From JAXMBN01 sp046349875 (GTDB taxonomy: Bacteria; Planctomycetota; Planctomycetia; Pirellulales; Pirellulaceae), in contig JAXMBN010000074.1 of the NCBI GenBank assembly GCA_046349875.1, positions 1-11,323 on the forward strand: a stretch of DNA of 11,323 bases. The letters run 5' to 3'. Shown piece by piece: positions 5,385-11,323 of this stretch (position 1 is the stretch's first letter; each line of letters starts with the position of its first letter). Under the pieces are notes generated by a model. It was not told the DNA's origin and did not search any database. It was given only the letters and a program-made list of their open reading frames with translations. The position numbers were made by a program, and so were the translations under genes.

Positions 5385-8312
5385 ATGAATCGCAGTCCCG
5401 TTTTCTCATTAGGCATCGCGCTGTTTTTCGCGATCGTTGTATCGTTTGAAAAACAAACGACTGCGCAGATGCCTCAAGAACATTTTCGGCGACTTGTGGT
5501 GCCGCTCCTAGAGAAGAAATGTTACTCCTGCCATTCTCATCAATCTGGAACAATGGAAGGCGGATTGGCCCTCGACTGGAGAAGCGGATGGGAACGCGGA
5601 GGCTCGCGAGGTCCAGCCATTCTCGCTGGCGACGCTGCATCGAGTTTGCTCGCCAAAGCAATTCGTCATGAATCCAATGAACTCAAGATGCCCGAAGAGA
5701 AGCTCACCTCGCAAGAGATTCATATCCTTGAAGAGTGGATTCGGAACGGAGCCTATGATGATCGCGTAGCACAGCCGTCACCTCGCGACCCTTATGACTG
5801 GTGGTCGCTGAGACCATTGCCTGAAGCATCCGACATGACAACGAAGGAGTGGTCGATCGACCATTGGATTGAAGCCTCGCTCGATCGTGAAGGCCTTCGG
5901 TTGTCGTCTGAAGCCGATCGACGAACATGGCTACGACGCGTTTACTACGATTTGATCGGCTTACCTCCAACGTATGAGGAAGTTGTTGCGTTTGAACAAA
6001 GGTCCGATCCTCAGGCAAAGGAAGAGGTAGTAGATCGCCTATTGAACTCACCGCGCTACGGAGAACGCTGGGCTCGGCATTGGCTTGATACCATTCACTT
6101 TGCCGATTCGCATGGGTACGAACATGACATTGGACGCGATCATGCCTGGCCCTATCGCGATTGGGTAATTCAGGCACTGAATGGGGACAAGCCATGGCGC
6201 GATTGGATTATCGAACAACTTGCAACGGATGCTGTCCATCCGGATCAATCATCGAACCTTCCGGCATTGGGCTTTTTGGGCGCGGGTACCTTTGATCTCA
6301 GTACGTTCAGCACCGCACCAGTGACTTTCGACTACCTCGATCGCGATGATTTGGTAACCCAAACATTGGCCGCTTTCTGCAGCACCACAGCCAACTGTGC
6401 GCGGTGCCACGCTCATAAGTTCGATCCTATCTCGCAAGAAGATTACTATGCTCTCCAAGCCGTCTTCTCGGGCATTTTGAAAGGAGACATAGCGTACGAT
6501 GATGATCTTGAAATCGCGAAACGTCGCCTGCAATGGTCTCGGCTTCAAAACGATGCCAAGTCCAAGAAGAAGGATTCGCTTCAGTCCCCAGAAGTCCTAA
6601 GTCTGATTGCGAAATGGCTTGAAACGAATGATGTCGTCACTTCATGGCAGATCCTGGTACCCGATACATTTATCTCCACGGAAGGAGCAACACTCACCAA
6701 ACTGAACGATGGAGGTTTGTTAGCAAGTGGTGCATCGCCTGAAAAAGACACCTATGTGTTGCACGTTTCGAAATTAGGTTCACCTCTCACCGCCATTCGT
6801 TTGGATGTCTTACCCGATGCATCGCTGCCTTCGGGAGGTCCCGGTCGATGCAGCAATGGAAATCTTCACCTTTCGGAGATCGAGTTCACACTGTTCGAAC
6901 CTACGAAGCCAGAAGGCCGTAGGTTGAGTGTGGCTCGAGCACTCTCGGACTTCGATCAAGCGGGATGGGGAATTGAACGAGCCATCGACGGCAATCTCAC
7001 GACGGCTTGGGGCATCCACCCTGAAGTCGCCAAACCACACCATGCCATCTTTGTGCTTCGCGATCCTCTAGAAGTTCCTGCGGGCTCATATCTAGTCATC
7101 ACGCTTCGCCAATTGCATGGTGGATCCCATTGCATCGGTTCGATGAAACTTTCAGCGACCAAGGAATCGGCCGAGAGAATTGCGGCGATTCCTGAGAGTA
7201 TTGCTAAGATGCTCGATGCCTATCGCGTTGCGAAGACAGAATCCACTGTAATGCCCTCGATCCCTCAGGAACTTGCAGCATTCATCCTCGACGGCATCGC
7301 CAGTCGTGAGTTGGCAAAACTTCCTTCCCAAAAACGAGTCTATGCAGCGGCCGCCAAGGTTGAGATACCTTCCGGTGAAGGACAATATCAAAGTAAGTCG
7401 ATCGAGACTCCTAAAGCGGTCCATGTTTTACAGCGAGGCGAATTTGACAAACCGCAGCAAGAGGTCTTGCCAGGCAGCCTTTCCATTTGGCCGCAACTGC
7501 GTCCCAGGTTTGCAACGCTTAAGGATACTCCCGAGTCTTCGCGTCGACTCGCTTTAGCAGAATGGATCGCTCATCGCGACAATGGTCTCACTTGGAGAAG
7601 CATTGTCAATCGTGTTTGGCAGTATCATTTTGGCCGAGGCTTATGCGATACCCCCAGTGATTTTGGACGCATGGGAGGAGTACCATCGCACCCAGAGTTG
7701 ATCGATCATCTTGCGGTTTGGTTTCGGGATGAAGCTCGCGGATCGCTCAAGGCATTACATCGCAAGATCATTCTCAGTCGCGTCTACGCTCAGTCTTCTC
7801 AATCGAATGCAATGGCAGCCGCCAAGGATAGCGAAAACCGATGGCTTTGGAGACAGTATCGACCAAGACTCGATGCGGACGCATTTCGCGACTATGTGCA
7901 TGCGGTGAGCGGTAATTTGGATTTGACGATGGGCGGCCCAGCGATTCAGCATTTTCGCTTGAGCAAAGGCCCTCAATCGACACCCGCTCTCGATTATCAA
8001 TCGTTTGATTGGAAACGCCCAGAAGCTCATCGTCGCAGCATCTATCGCTACGTTTGGCGCGGGATCGCAGACCCATTCATGGAATCGCTCGACTTCCCAG
8101 ACCTTGGGTTGCTATCACCTACACGTTCTTTTTCAGCTTCTCCGCTTCAAGCCTTATCCATGATGCACAACGATTTTGTGATGTATCAGTCGACCGTGTT
8201 CGCGGAGAATGCCGAAGTACGATTCGCGAATTTGGAGTCACGAATTCAATTTCTGGTACAGCGCTGCTGGCAGCGCGATCCTACCGCAGAGGAAATGATC
8301 AAAGCTTACTGA
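5385..8312 (+). CDS. Planctomycete PSCyt1-DUF1549-DUF1553 cytochrome-like protein, truncated by an in-frame TGA
   Basis: 975 residues. Signal peptide at about 1-28 (SLGIALFFAIVVSF). The PSCyt1 haem-binding domain has C46-YS-C49-H50 and a likely axial Met in KMPEE (M102). The PSCyt2/DUF1549 domain (about 157-365) contains IGLPPT, RYGERWARHWLD, AWPYRDWVI and a second CxxCH, C338-AR-C341-H342-AHKFDP. A discoidin-like beta region lies at about 485-590 (LHLSEIEF, AIDGNLTTAWG, LRQLHGG). The PSD1/DUF1553 domain runs from about 720 (LALAEWIAH, NRVWQYHFGRGL, DFGRMG, HPELIDHLA). These proteins are abundant in planctomycetes, are thought to be exported and to bind haem c, and usually pair with DUF1501 as here; the reaction is unknown, with polysaccharide turnover often proposed. 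The family's closing motif is missing before the TGA but encoded just after it. Confidence 0.93.
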   Translation: MNRSPVFSLGIALFFAIVVSFEKQTTAQMPQEHFRRLVVPLLEKKCYSCHSHQSGTMEGGLALDWRSGWERGGSRGPAILAGDAASSLLAKAIRHESNELKMPEEKLTSQEIHILEEWIRNGAYDDRVAQPSPRDPYDWWSLRPLPEASDMTTKEWSIDHWIEASLDREGLRLSSEADRRTWLRRVYYDLIGLPPTYEEVVAFEQRSDPQAKEEVVDRLLNSPRYGERWARHWLDTIHFADSHGYEHDIGRDHAWPYRDWVIQALNGDKPWRDWIIEQLATDAVHPDQSSNLPALGFLGAGTFDLSTFSTAPVTFDYLDRDDLVTQTLAAFCSTTANCARCHAHKFDPISQEDYYALQAVFSGILKGDIAYDDDLEIAKRRLQWSRLQNDAKSKKKDSLQSPEVLSLIAKWLETNDVVTSWQILVPDTFISTEGATLTKLNDGGLLASGASPEKDTYVLHVSKLGSPLTAIRLDVLPDASLPSGGPGRCSNGNLHLSEIEFTLFEPTKPEGRRLSVARALSDFDQAGWGIERAIDGNLTTAWGIHPEVAKPHHAIFVLRDPLEVPAGSYLVITLRQLHGGSHCIGSMKLSATKESAERIAAIPESIAKMLDAYRVAKTESTVMPSIPQELAAFILDGIASRELAKLPSQKRVYAAAAKVEIPSGEGQYQSKSIETPKAVHVLQRGEFDKPQQEVLPGSLSIWPQLRPRFATLKDTPESSRRLALAEWIAHRDNGLTWRSIVNRVWQYHFGRGLCDTPSDFGRMGGVPSHPELIDHLAVWFRDEARGSLKALHRKIILSRVYAQSSQSNAMAAAKDSENRWLWRQYRPRLDADAFRDYVHAVSGNLDLTMGGPAIQHFRLSKGPQSTPALDYQSFDWKRPEAHRRSIYRYVWRGIADPFMESLDFPDLGLLSPTRSFSASPLQALSMMHNDFVMYQSTVFAENAEVRFANLESRIQFLVQRCWQRDPTAEEMIKAY

Positions 8313-8390
8313 GTACGCTACAAAGTTCATGGACTAGAAGCTCTGTGCCGTGTTCTCTGGAATACACACGAGTTTTTGTTCATCGATTAG
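8313..8390 (+). pseudogene. Stranded C-terminal end of the DUF1553 domain beyond the TGA
   Basis: Reading on in the same frame past the TGA at 8310-8312 gives 25 residues, VRYKVHGLEALCRVLW then NTHEFLFID, ended by a TAG at 8388-8390. DUF1553 proteins typically close with an HGL..(A)CR.LLN..EF..VD pattern, so this is the natural C-terminus cut off by one codon. A single substitution (for example TGG or CGA to TGA) explains it. No frame change is needed. Confidence 0.8.
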
Positions 8391-8450
8391 ATTTTACTCG
8401 AAGCTAGAGAATCGCATTATCATAACACACATGTCCCAAAGTTCCTGCCT

Positions 8451-9872
8451 ATGTTGAATACGCCGTTGAACGCATCCAAGGAGCAAACGCGTCGACAGAT
8501 GCTCGCCACGTGTGGAGGCGGGTTTGGTTCATTGGCATTGGCAAGTATGCTCCAAGCCGATGGTTCCGCGAGTCACTATGGTTCGCATCCACCTCGCAAG
8601 GTTCAGAGAATCATTCAGTTGTTTATGACGGGCGGGGCAAGCCCAATGGACACCTTCGACTACAAGCCAGAATTAGAAAGGCTTCATGGTCAGATGTTGG
8701 GTCCGAAAGAAAAGCCAGAGGGCTTTACGGGACCTGCCGGTGCCATTCTGAAAAGTCCTTTCCCTTTTGCTCAACATGGCCAATCGGGTCGATGGGTCAG
8801 TAGCGTATTTCCAGAGCAAGCCAAGCTGGTCGATGAGATGGCGTTCCTCATGGCGATGACGACCAAGACCAATGTGCATGGGCCTGGAACCTACATGATG
8901 AACAGTGGCTTTCTGTTGCCTGGATTTCCTTGCATGGGTGCGTGGATTTCCTATGCGCTCGGTAGCATCGTCGACAATATGCCGACCTTTATCGTTCTGC
9001 CAGACCCGCGAGGCTTGCCCTACAACCAGAAGGGTTGTTTTTCGTCTGGTTTTTTGCCAACGGTTCATCAAGGCTTGGCGTTGTCAGCCATGTCTTCCAA
9101 TCCCATACCCGATCTGCAACCCAGTAGCACTTTCAGTTCGGCTTCGATTCCTCCATTTCGCGATAGTCTTGGACTGCTCACGGAGCTCAACCGCCAACAC
9201 GCGCAGAATCATCCCGGCGACAGTCGACTGGAAGCACGTATTGCGAGCTACGAATTGGCCGCCAAGATGCAGGTCACAGCGCCGGAAGCATTTGATCTAT
9301 CGCGTGAAAGTTCGCACGTGCATCAGGCTTTCGGAATCGGCGATCCCGAGACGGACGACTTTGGGCGTCGCTGCTTGCTTGCGGCTCGCTTGGTGGAACG
9401 CGGAGTCCGATTTGTGCAACTATGGAGTGGTGCCCAAGGAGCTACCAGCAATTGGGATAATCATGGAAGCATCATCAAAGAACTTCCTCCGATGGCGCGA
9501 AGCGTCGATCGGCCCATCGCTGCATTGCTTCGCCATCTCAAAGCCAAAGGACTCGACGAAGATACGCTCGTCCTATGGACAACCGAATTCGGCCGAACAC
9601 CCTTTGCTCAAAACGGACAGGGGCGCGACCACAACGGAGGAACATTCGTCACCTGGCTTTGGGGCGCAGGGATACGCCAAGGGGTTAGCTATGGCCAAAG
9701 CGATGATTGGGCCTACAAGACCGCTGACAAGGCTACCTATTGTTATGACTTACATGCAACCATCTTGCACTTGATGGGAATTGATCACACGCAGCTTACG
9801 TTCCGACACAACGGAATTGATCGACGATTGACCGATGTGCACGGTCAAGTCATCCATGACGTCCTTGCTTGA
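8451..9872 (+). CDS. DUF1501 protein, Tat-exported alkaline-phosphatase/sulfatase-fold family
   Basis: 473 residues, the usual length for the family. The N-terminus has a twin-arginine motif (T-R14-R15-QML) and a hydrophobic stretch (GGGFGSLALASML), so Tat export is likely. Family landmarks are IIQLFMTGGASPMDTFD, VHGPGTYMMNSGF, PDPRGLP, SGFLPTVHQG, HPGDSRLEARIASYELAAKMQ, FGRRCLLAARLVERGVRFVQLWSG, T378-EFGRTP, GRDHNGG and YDLHATILHLMGIDH. DUF1501 belongs to the alkaline phosphatase-like superfamily, and the Asp/His-rich motifs near the C-terminus are consistent with metal binding; no reaction is established. It follows the PSCyt/PSD1 gene by 60 bases from the TAG at 8390, the standard planctomycete pairing, and is probably co-transcribed. 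The ATG has no clear Shine-Dalgarno. Confidence 0.95.
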   Translation: MLNTPLNASKEQTRRQMLATCGGGFGSLALASMLQADGSASHYGSHPPRKVQRIIQLFMTGGASPMDTFDYKPELERLHGQMLGPKEKPEGFTGPAGAILKSPFPFAQHGQSGRWVSSVFPEQAKLVDEMAFLMAMTTKTNVHGPGTYMMNSGFLLPGFPCMGAWISYALGSIVDNMPTFIVLPDPRGLPYNQKGCFSSGFLPTVHQGLALSAMSSNPIPDLQPSSTFSSASIPPFRDSLGLLTELNRQHAQNHPGDSRLEARIASYELAAKMQVTAPEAFDLSRESSHVHQAFGIGDPETDDFGRRCLLAARLVERGVRFVQLWSGAQGATSNWDNHGSIIKELPPMARSVDRPIAALLRHLKAKGLDEDTLVLWTTEFGRTPFAQNGQGRDHNGGTFVTWLWGAGIRQGVSYGQSDDWAYKTADKATYCYDLHATILHLMGIDHTQLTFRHNGIDRRLTDVHGQVIHDVLA

Positions 9873-9876
9873 TTCC

Positions 9877-9898
9877 ATTTCCGCGTGATTTCCGCGTG
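9877..9898. repeat. 11-base tandem duplication
   Basis: ATTTCCGCGTG occurs twice without a gap, at 9877-9887 and 9888-9898, immediately after the DUF1501 stop. It is probably a small slippage duplication. Confidence 0.7.
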
Positions 9899-9931
9899 AG
9901 TCGATACCCCCATTTTCTTGCAACCTGCCAG

Positions 9932-9951
9932 GGAACACCTTACGATGTTCC
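9932..9951. other. Small hairpin between DUF1501 and the next gene
   Basis: GGAACA (9932-9937) and TGTTCC (9946-9951) form a 6-base stem with an 8-base loop. No T run follows, so it is not a standard terminator. It could be a weak processing or attenuation site, or chance. Confidence 0.25.
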
Positions 9952-9997
9952 GATTGGTCACCGCAACAAATGGCGAACGTTCAAGAAAGGGGGCATC

Positions 9998-10408
9998 ATG
10001 CTTGGAGATCCCATTGGATATGCACAAGGGAGCGTCGTTTCCTCACGCGTGCTCGAGCCTATTGAAAACGAAGTCAATCTCGAGATATCTTTTCAGGGAC
10101 GCGGCGAGATACTTGGCTTTCCGTTCGCCGACATGGGCACCTGCCGGCTCGTCTTTCGCAGCGATGGCATGATCCATGCGAAAGATGGGAACATCGTCAT
10201 GTTTGGCCTCCAAGGAGAAACAGCTCGCGTCCAATCATCTGGTTTAGGACGGCTATGCGGCCCTGTACCGCAAGGGCGTTATACCAGCACAGGTACCTTT
10301 GAAACTTCGGCCAATTGCTGGAAGCCTCTCAATGAGCTTATCGGGATTTTCGAATTCATCGTCAATGAACAAGGGGAATACAAAGTAACGATTTGGGCAT
10401 GGAAGTGA
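9998..10408 (+). CDS. Small beta-rich protein of unknown function
   Basis: 136 residues beginning MLGDPIGYAQGSVVSS. The frame is open back to a TTG at 9869, but I chose the ATG at 9998 because AAAGGGGG lies four bases before it and because the N-terminus then fits a family I recall, starting MLG..IG...G.V...RVL. Other features are LEISFQGRGEILGF, ADMGTCRLVFRSDG, a central glycine-rich stretch (GLGRLCGPVPQGRY) and a closing FEFIVNEQGEYKVTIWAWK. The alternating pattern suggests a small beta-barrel. There is no signal peptide or membrane segment, so it is probably cytoplasmic. No enzymatic motif is visible. It lies 125 bases after DUF1501 on the same strand and converges on the hydrolase gene 42 bases away. 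Confidence 0.75.
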   Translation: MLGDPIGYAQGSVVSSRVLEPIENEVNLEISFQGRGEILGFPFADMGTCRLVFRSDGMIHAKDGNIVMFGLQGETARVQSSGLGRLCGPVPQGRYTSTGTFETSANCWKPLNELIGIFEFIVNEQGEYKVTIWAWK

Positions 10409-10450
10409 TTGCGGTCCCCTTTTCCTATCGAAAAGAACAAGATCGATCCA

Positions 10451-11167
10451 TCACGGGTCTTGCTCATGTTCTAGCTGAGAATCGATATGGGGCCACCCCG
10501 AGTCATCGATAGTCAAATGAAGGATATTGGGATGGCAACAGACGGGACAGTCCTCGACATAAACCTGAATGTTGCCTTGTGAAGTATCGATCGGAATCAC
10601 GATTCGCTCGCCACAAGAACCACAACAATAATCACATTCTTCCGCGACCCCTTGAACCGCCTGCATATCGGGCGATGCTTCTTCGTTCAGATTCCGATAA
10701 TCGCTCGAAGTCAAGAATCGACAAGCCCACTCCATTACCTCCAAGGAAGAAGGATCGGCCAATCGATGGTCGCTTCCTGTTTCAACGAGGACATCTTCGG
10801 AACTGCGAGAATTCTGCACGAGTTCTAGGCTATCCTCAAATGGGATCACATCATCGTCACGACTGTGCAGTATCAAAGCCCGCGGCGGGAGCCCATGGAC
10901 TTTTCCCCAACGTTTCCAAGCGGGACACAACAAGACGAGCGGGATCGAGCCATGATCGAGGTTCATGGCAAGGGCTCCTCCACGCGAGCTACCGACGACG
11001 ATGTCGGGCTCAAACGCATCGAAGCTCGCTTGAGCCGTAGATAGGGCCAACGCGAAATCGTCATCGTCGAGCTTCGGATTGCAAACCTCATGACCACGAA
11101 TCGCCAAATAGCTTGGCTTGACGCCCCCAACGACAGACTTCCAACCATGAAGAAATAGTATTTTCAT
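10451..11167 (-). CDS. Alpha/beta hydrolase fused to a C-terminal CPXCG zinc-ribbon domain
   Basis: 238 residues. Residues 1-152 are a minimal alpha/beta hydrolase: MKILFLHGWKS oxyanion region, nucleophile S61 in G59-SSRGG, likely acid D105 in HSRDDDVIP and H134 in GSDHRLAD. It is YqiA-like in size, and no substrate can be assigned. After a linker (153-176) comes a Cys_rich_CPXG-type zinc ribbon: C182-GS-C185-GE, a middle IPIDTSQGN, and YVEDC207-PV-C210-C211-HPN. C178 and C181 are extra cysteines. In many bacteria that ribbon is a free protein of about 60-70 residues. Here the frame is continuous, and M168, the residue just before the ribbon, could be a relic of a former start. There is no signal peptide. 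The ATG at 11167 follows a purine-rich GGATGGGATGAA. The gene converges on the small beta-rich protein. Confidence 0.88.
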   Translation of the reverse strand: MKILFLHGWKSVVGGVKPSYLAIRGHEVCNPKLDDDDFALALSTAQASFDAFEPDIVVGSSRGGALAMNLDHGSIPLVLLCPAWKRWGKVHGLPPRALILHSRDDDVIPFEDSLELVQNSRSSEDVLVETGSDHRLADPSSLEVMEWACRFLTSSDYRNLNEEASPDMQAVQGVAEECDYCCGSCGERIVIPIDTSQGNIQVYVEDCPVCCHPNILHLTIDDSGWPHIDSQLEHEQDP

Positions 11168-11196
11168 TTCATCCCATCCATGCGTTCACTTTTTGA

Positions 11197-11323
11197 AGTC
11201 GCGCATTTGAGTCTTTTCACAACCCGAAGCGTGCGCAAGGGACTTTCTGTATTTATCACAACCCGATACGTAAGTTTTAAAGTTGTGCATTTGAGTATTA
11301 TCACAACCCGAAGCGTCAGCGAG
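11197..11323 (-). repeat. Inverted-orientation copies of the TCACAACCCGAAGCGTCAG repeat family
   Basis: TCACAACCCG occurs at 11217, 11256 and 11301. The copies at 11217 and 11301 continue AAGCGT, and the one at 11256 continues ATACGT. A longer unit of 36 bases starting AGTYGYGCATTTGAGT occurs at 11197 and 11281 with 32 matches, so there is an 84-base higher-order duplication containing one extra core. The core on this strand matches the reverse complement of the 5060-5234 array (19 of 21 over its best copy). The array runs off the window end. Confidence 0.8.

Noticed and set aside
8310..8312. TGA as a selenocysteine codon
   Set aside because: The position is not a catalytic Cys in this family, no obvious SECIS-type hairpin was identified just downstream, and a simple nonsense change or error is more economical.
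8431..8457. Short upstream ORF (eight codons) overlapping the DUF1501 start
   Set aside because: ATG at 8431 and TGA at 8455 overlap the DUF1501 ATG, but there is no ribosome site, and a frame this short is expected by chance.
8905..9774. 289-codon open frame overlapping DUF1501 on the same strand
   Set aside because: It is a +1-type shadow of the DUF1501 gene, rich in Arg/Cys/Ser with no motifs, while the DUF1501 frame is conserved throughout.
9869..9997. N-terminal extension of the small beta-rich protein from a TTG overlapping the DUF1501 stop
   Set aside because: The extension holds the 11-base duplication, lacks a family-like look, and a good AAAGGGGG site precedes the internal ATG.
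10409..10450. Bidirectional terminator between the convergent genes
   Set aside because: Only a 5-base CAAGA/TCTTG pairing with a long loop is visible nearby (about 10439-10463), and it overlaps the hydrolase stop. This is too weak to annotate.
10451..10666. CPXCG ribbon as a separate gene starting at M168
   Set aside because: The frame is continuous with the hydrolase and no strong ribosome site precedes the Met. It is kept only as a possible relic start.

Overview
The window looks like a piece of a planctomycete chromosome, most like the Pirellulaceae (Rhodopirellula/Pirellula-type). The basis is the adjacent pair of planctomycete-expanded genes (a PSCyt1-DUF1549-DUF1553 cytochrome-like protein followed by a DUF1501 protein), weak or absent Shine-Dalgarno sites, moderate GC, and intergenic repeats built on the core TCACAACCCGAAGCGTCAG. 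No rRNA, tRNA, transposase, phage gene or CRISPR array was seen.

Layout. Positions 1-117 hold the tail of a + strand gene, followed by a terminator-like hairpin. A tight minus-strand operon runs from about 4433 down to 313: an exported S15/CocE hydrolase resembling alpha-amino acid ester hydrolases, a DUF1611 (DgcN-like) P-loop protein 18 bases downstream, and an exported LACTB-like serine hydrolase whose ATG overlaps the DUF1611 stop (ATGA). All three families act on amino acids, amino-acid esters or small peptides, so a role in peptide or D-amino acid scavenging is a reasonable inference but is not shown. Diverging from it is a small multipass membrane protein (4643-5062). It ends inside a 35-base-period tandem repeat array (5060-5234). 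Next come the 975-residue PSCyt/PSD1 protein and DUF1501 (5385-9872), probably an exported pair. A small beta-rich protein of unknown function follows (9998-10408). Converging on it is an alpha/beta hydrolase fused to a CPXCG zinc ribbon (10451-11167). The right edge carries a second array of the same repeat family in the opposite orientation.

Two coding anomalies stand out. In the DUF1611 gene, about 70 bases are read out of frame between two compensating shifts; the neighbouring frame restores a family-like motif. In the PSCyt/PSD1 gene an in-frame TGA removes the last 25 residues, although the conserved ending is still encoded behind it up to a TAG. Either could be a real allele or a sequencing/assembly error. 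Both putative DUF1611 indels fall in short homopolymers, which favours error there. No wholly new system is visible. The best candidates for novelty are the three-gene hydrolase/DUF1611 operon and the hydrolase-zinc ribbon fusion.
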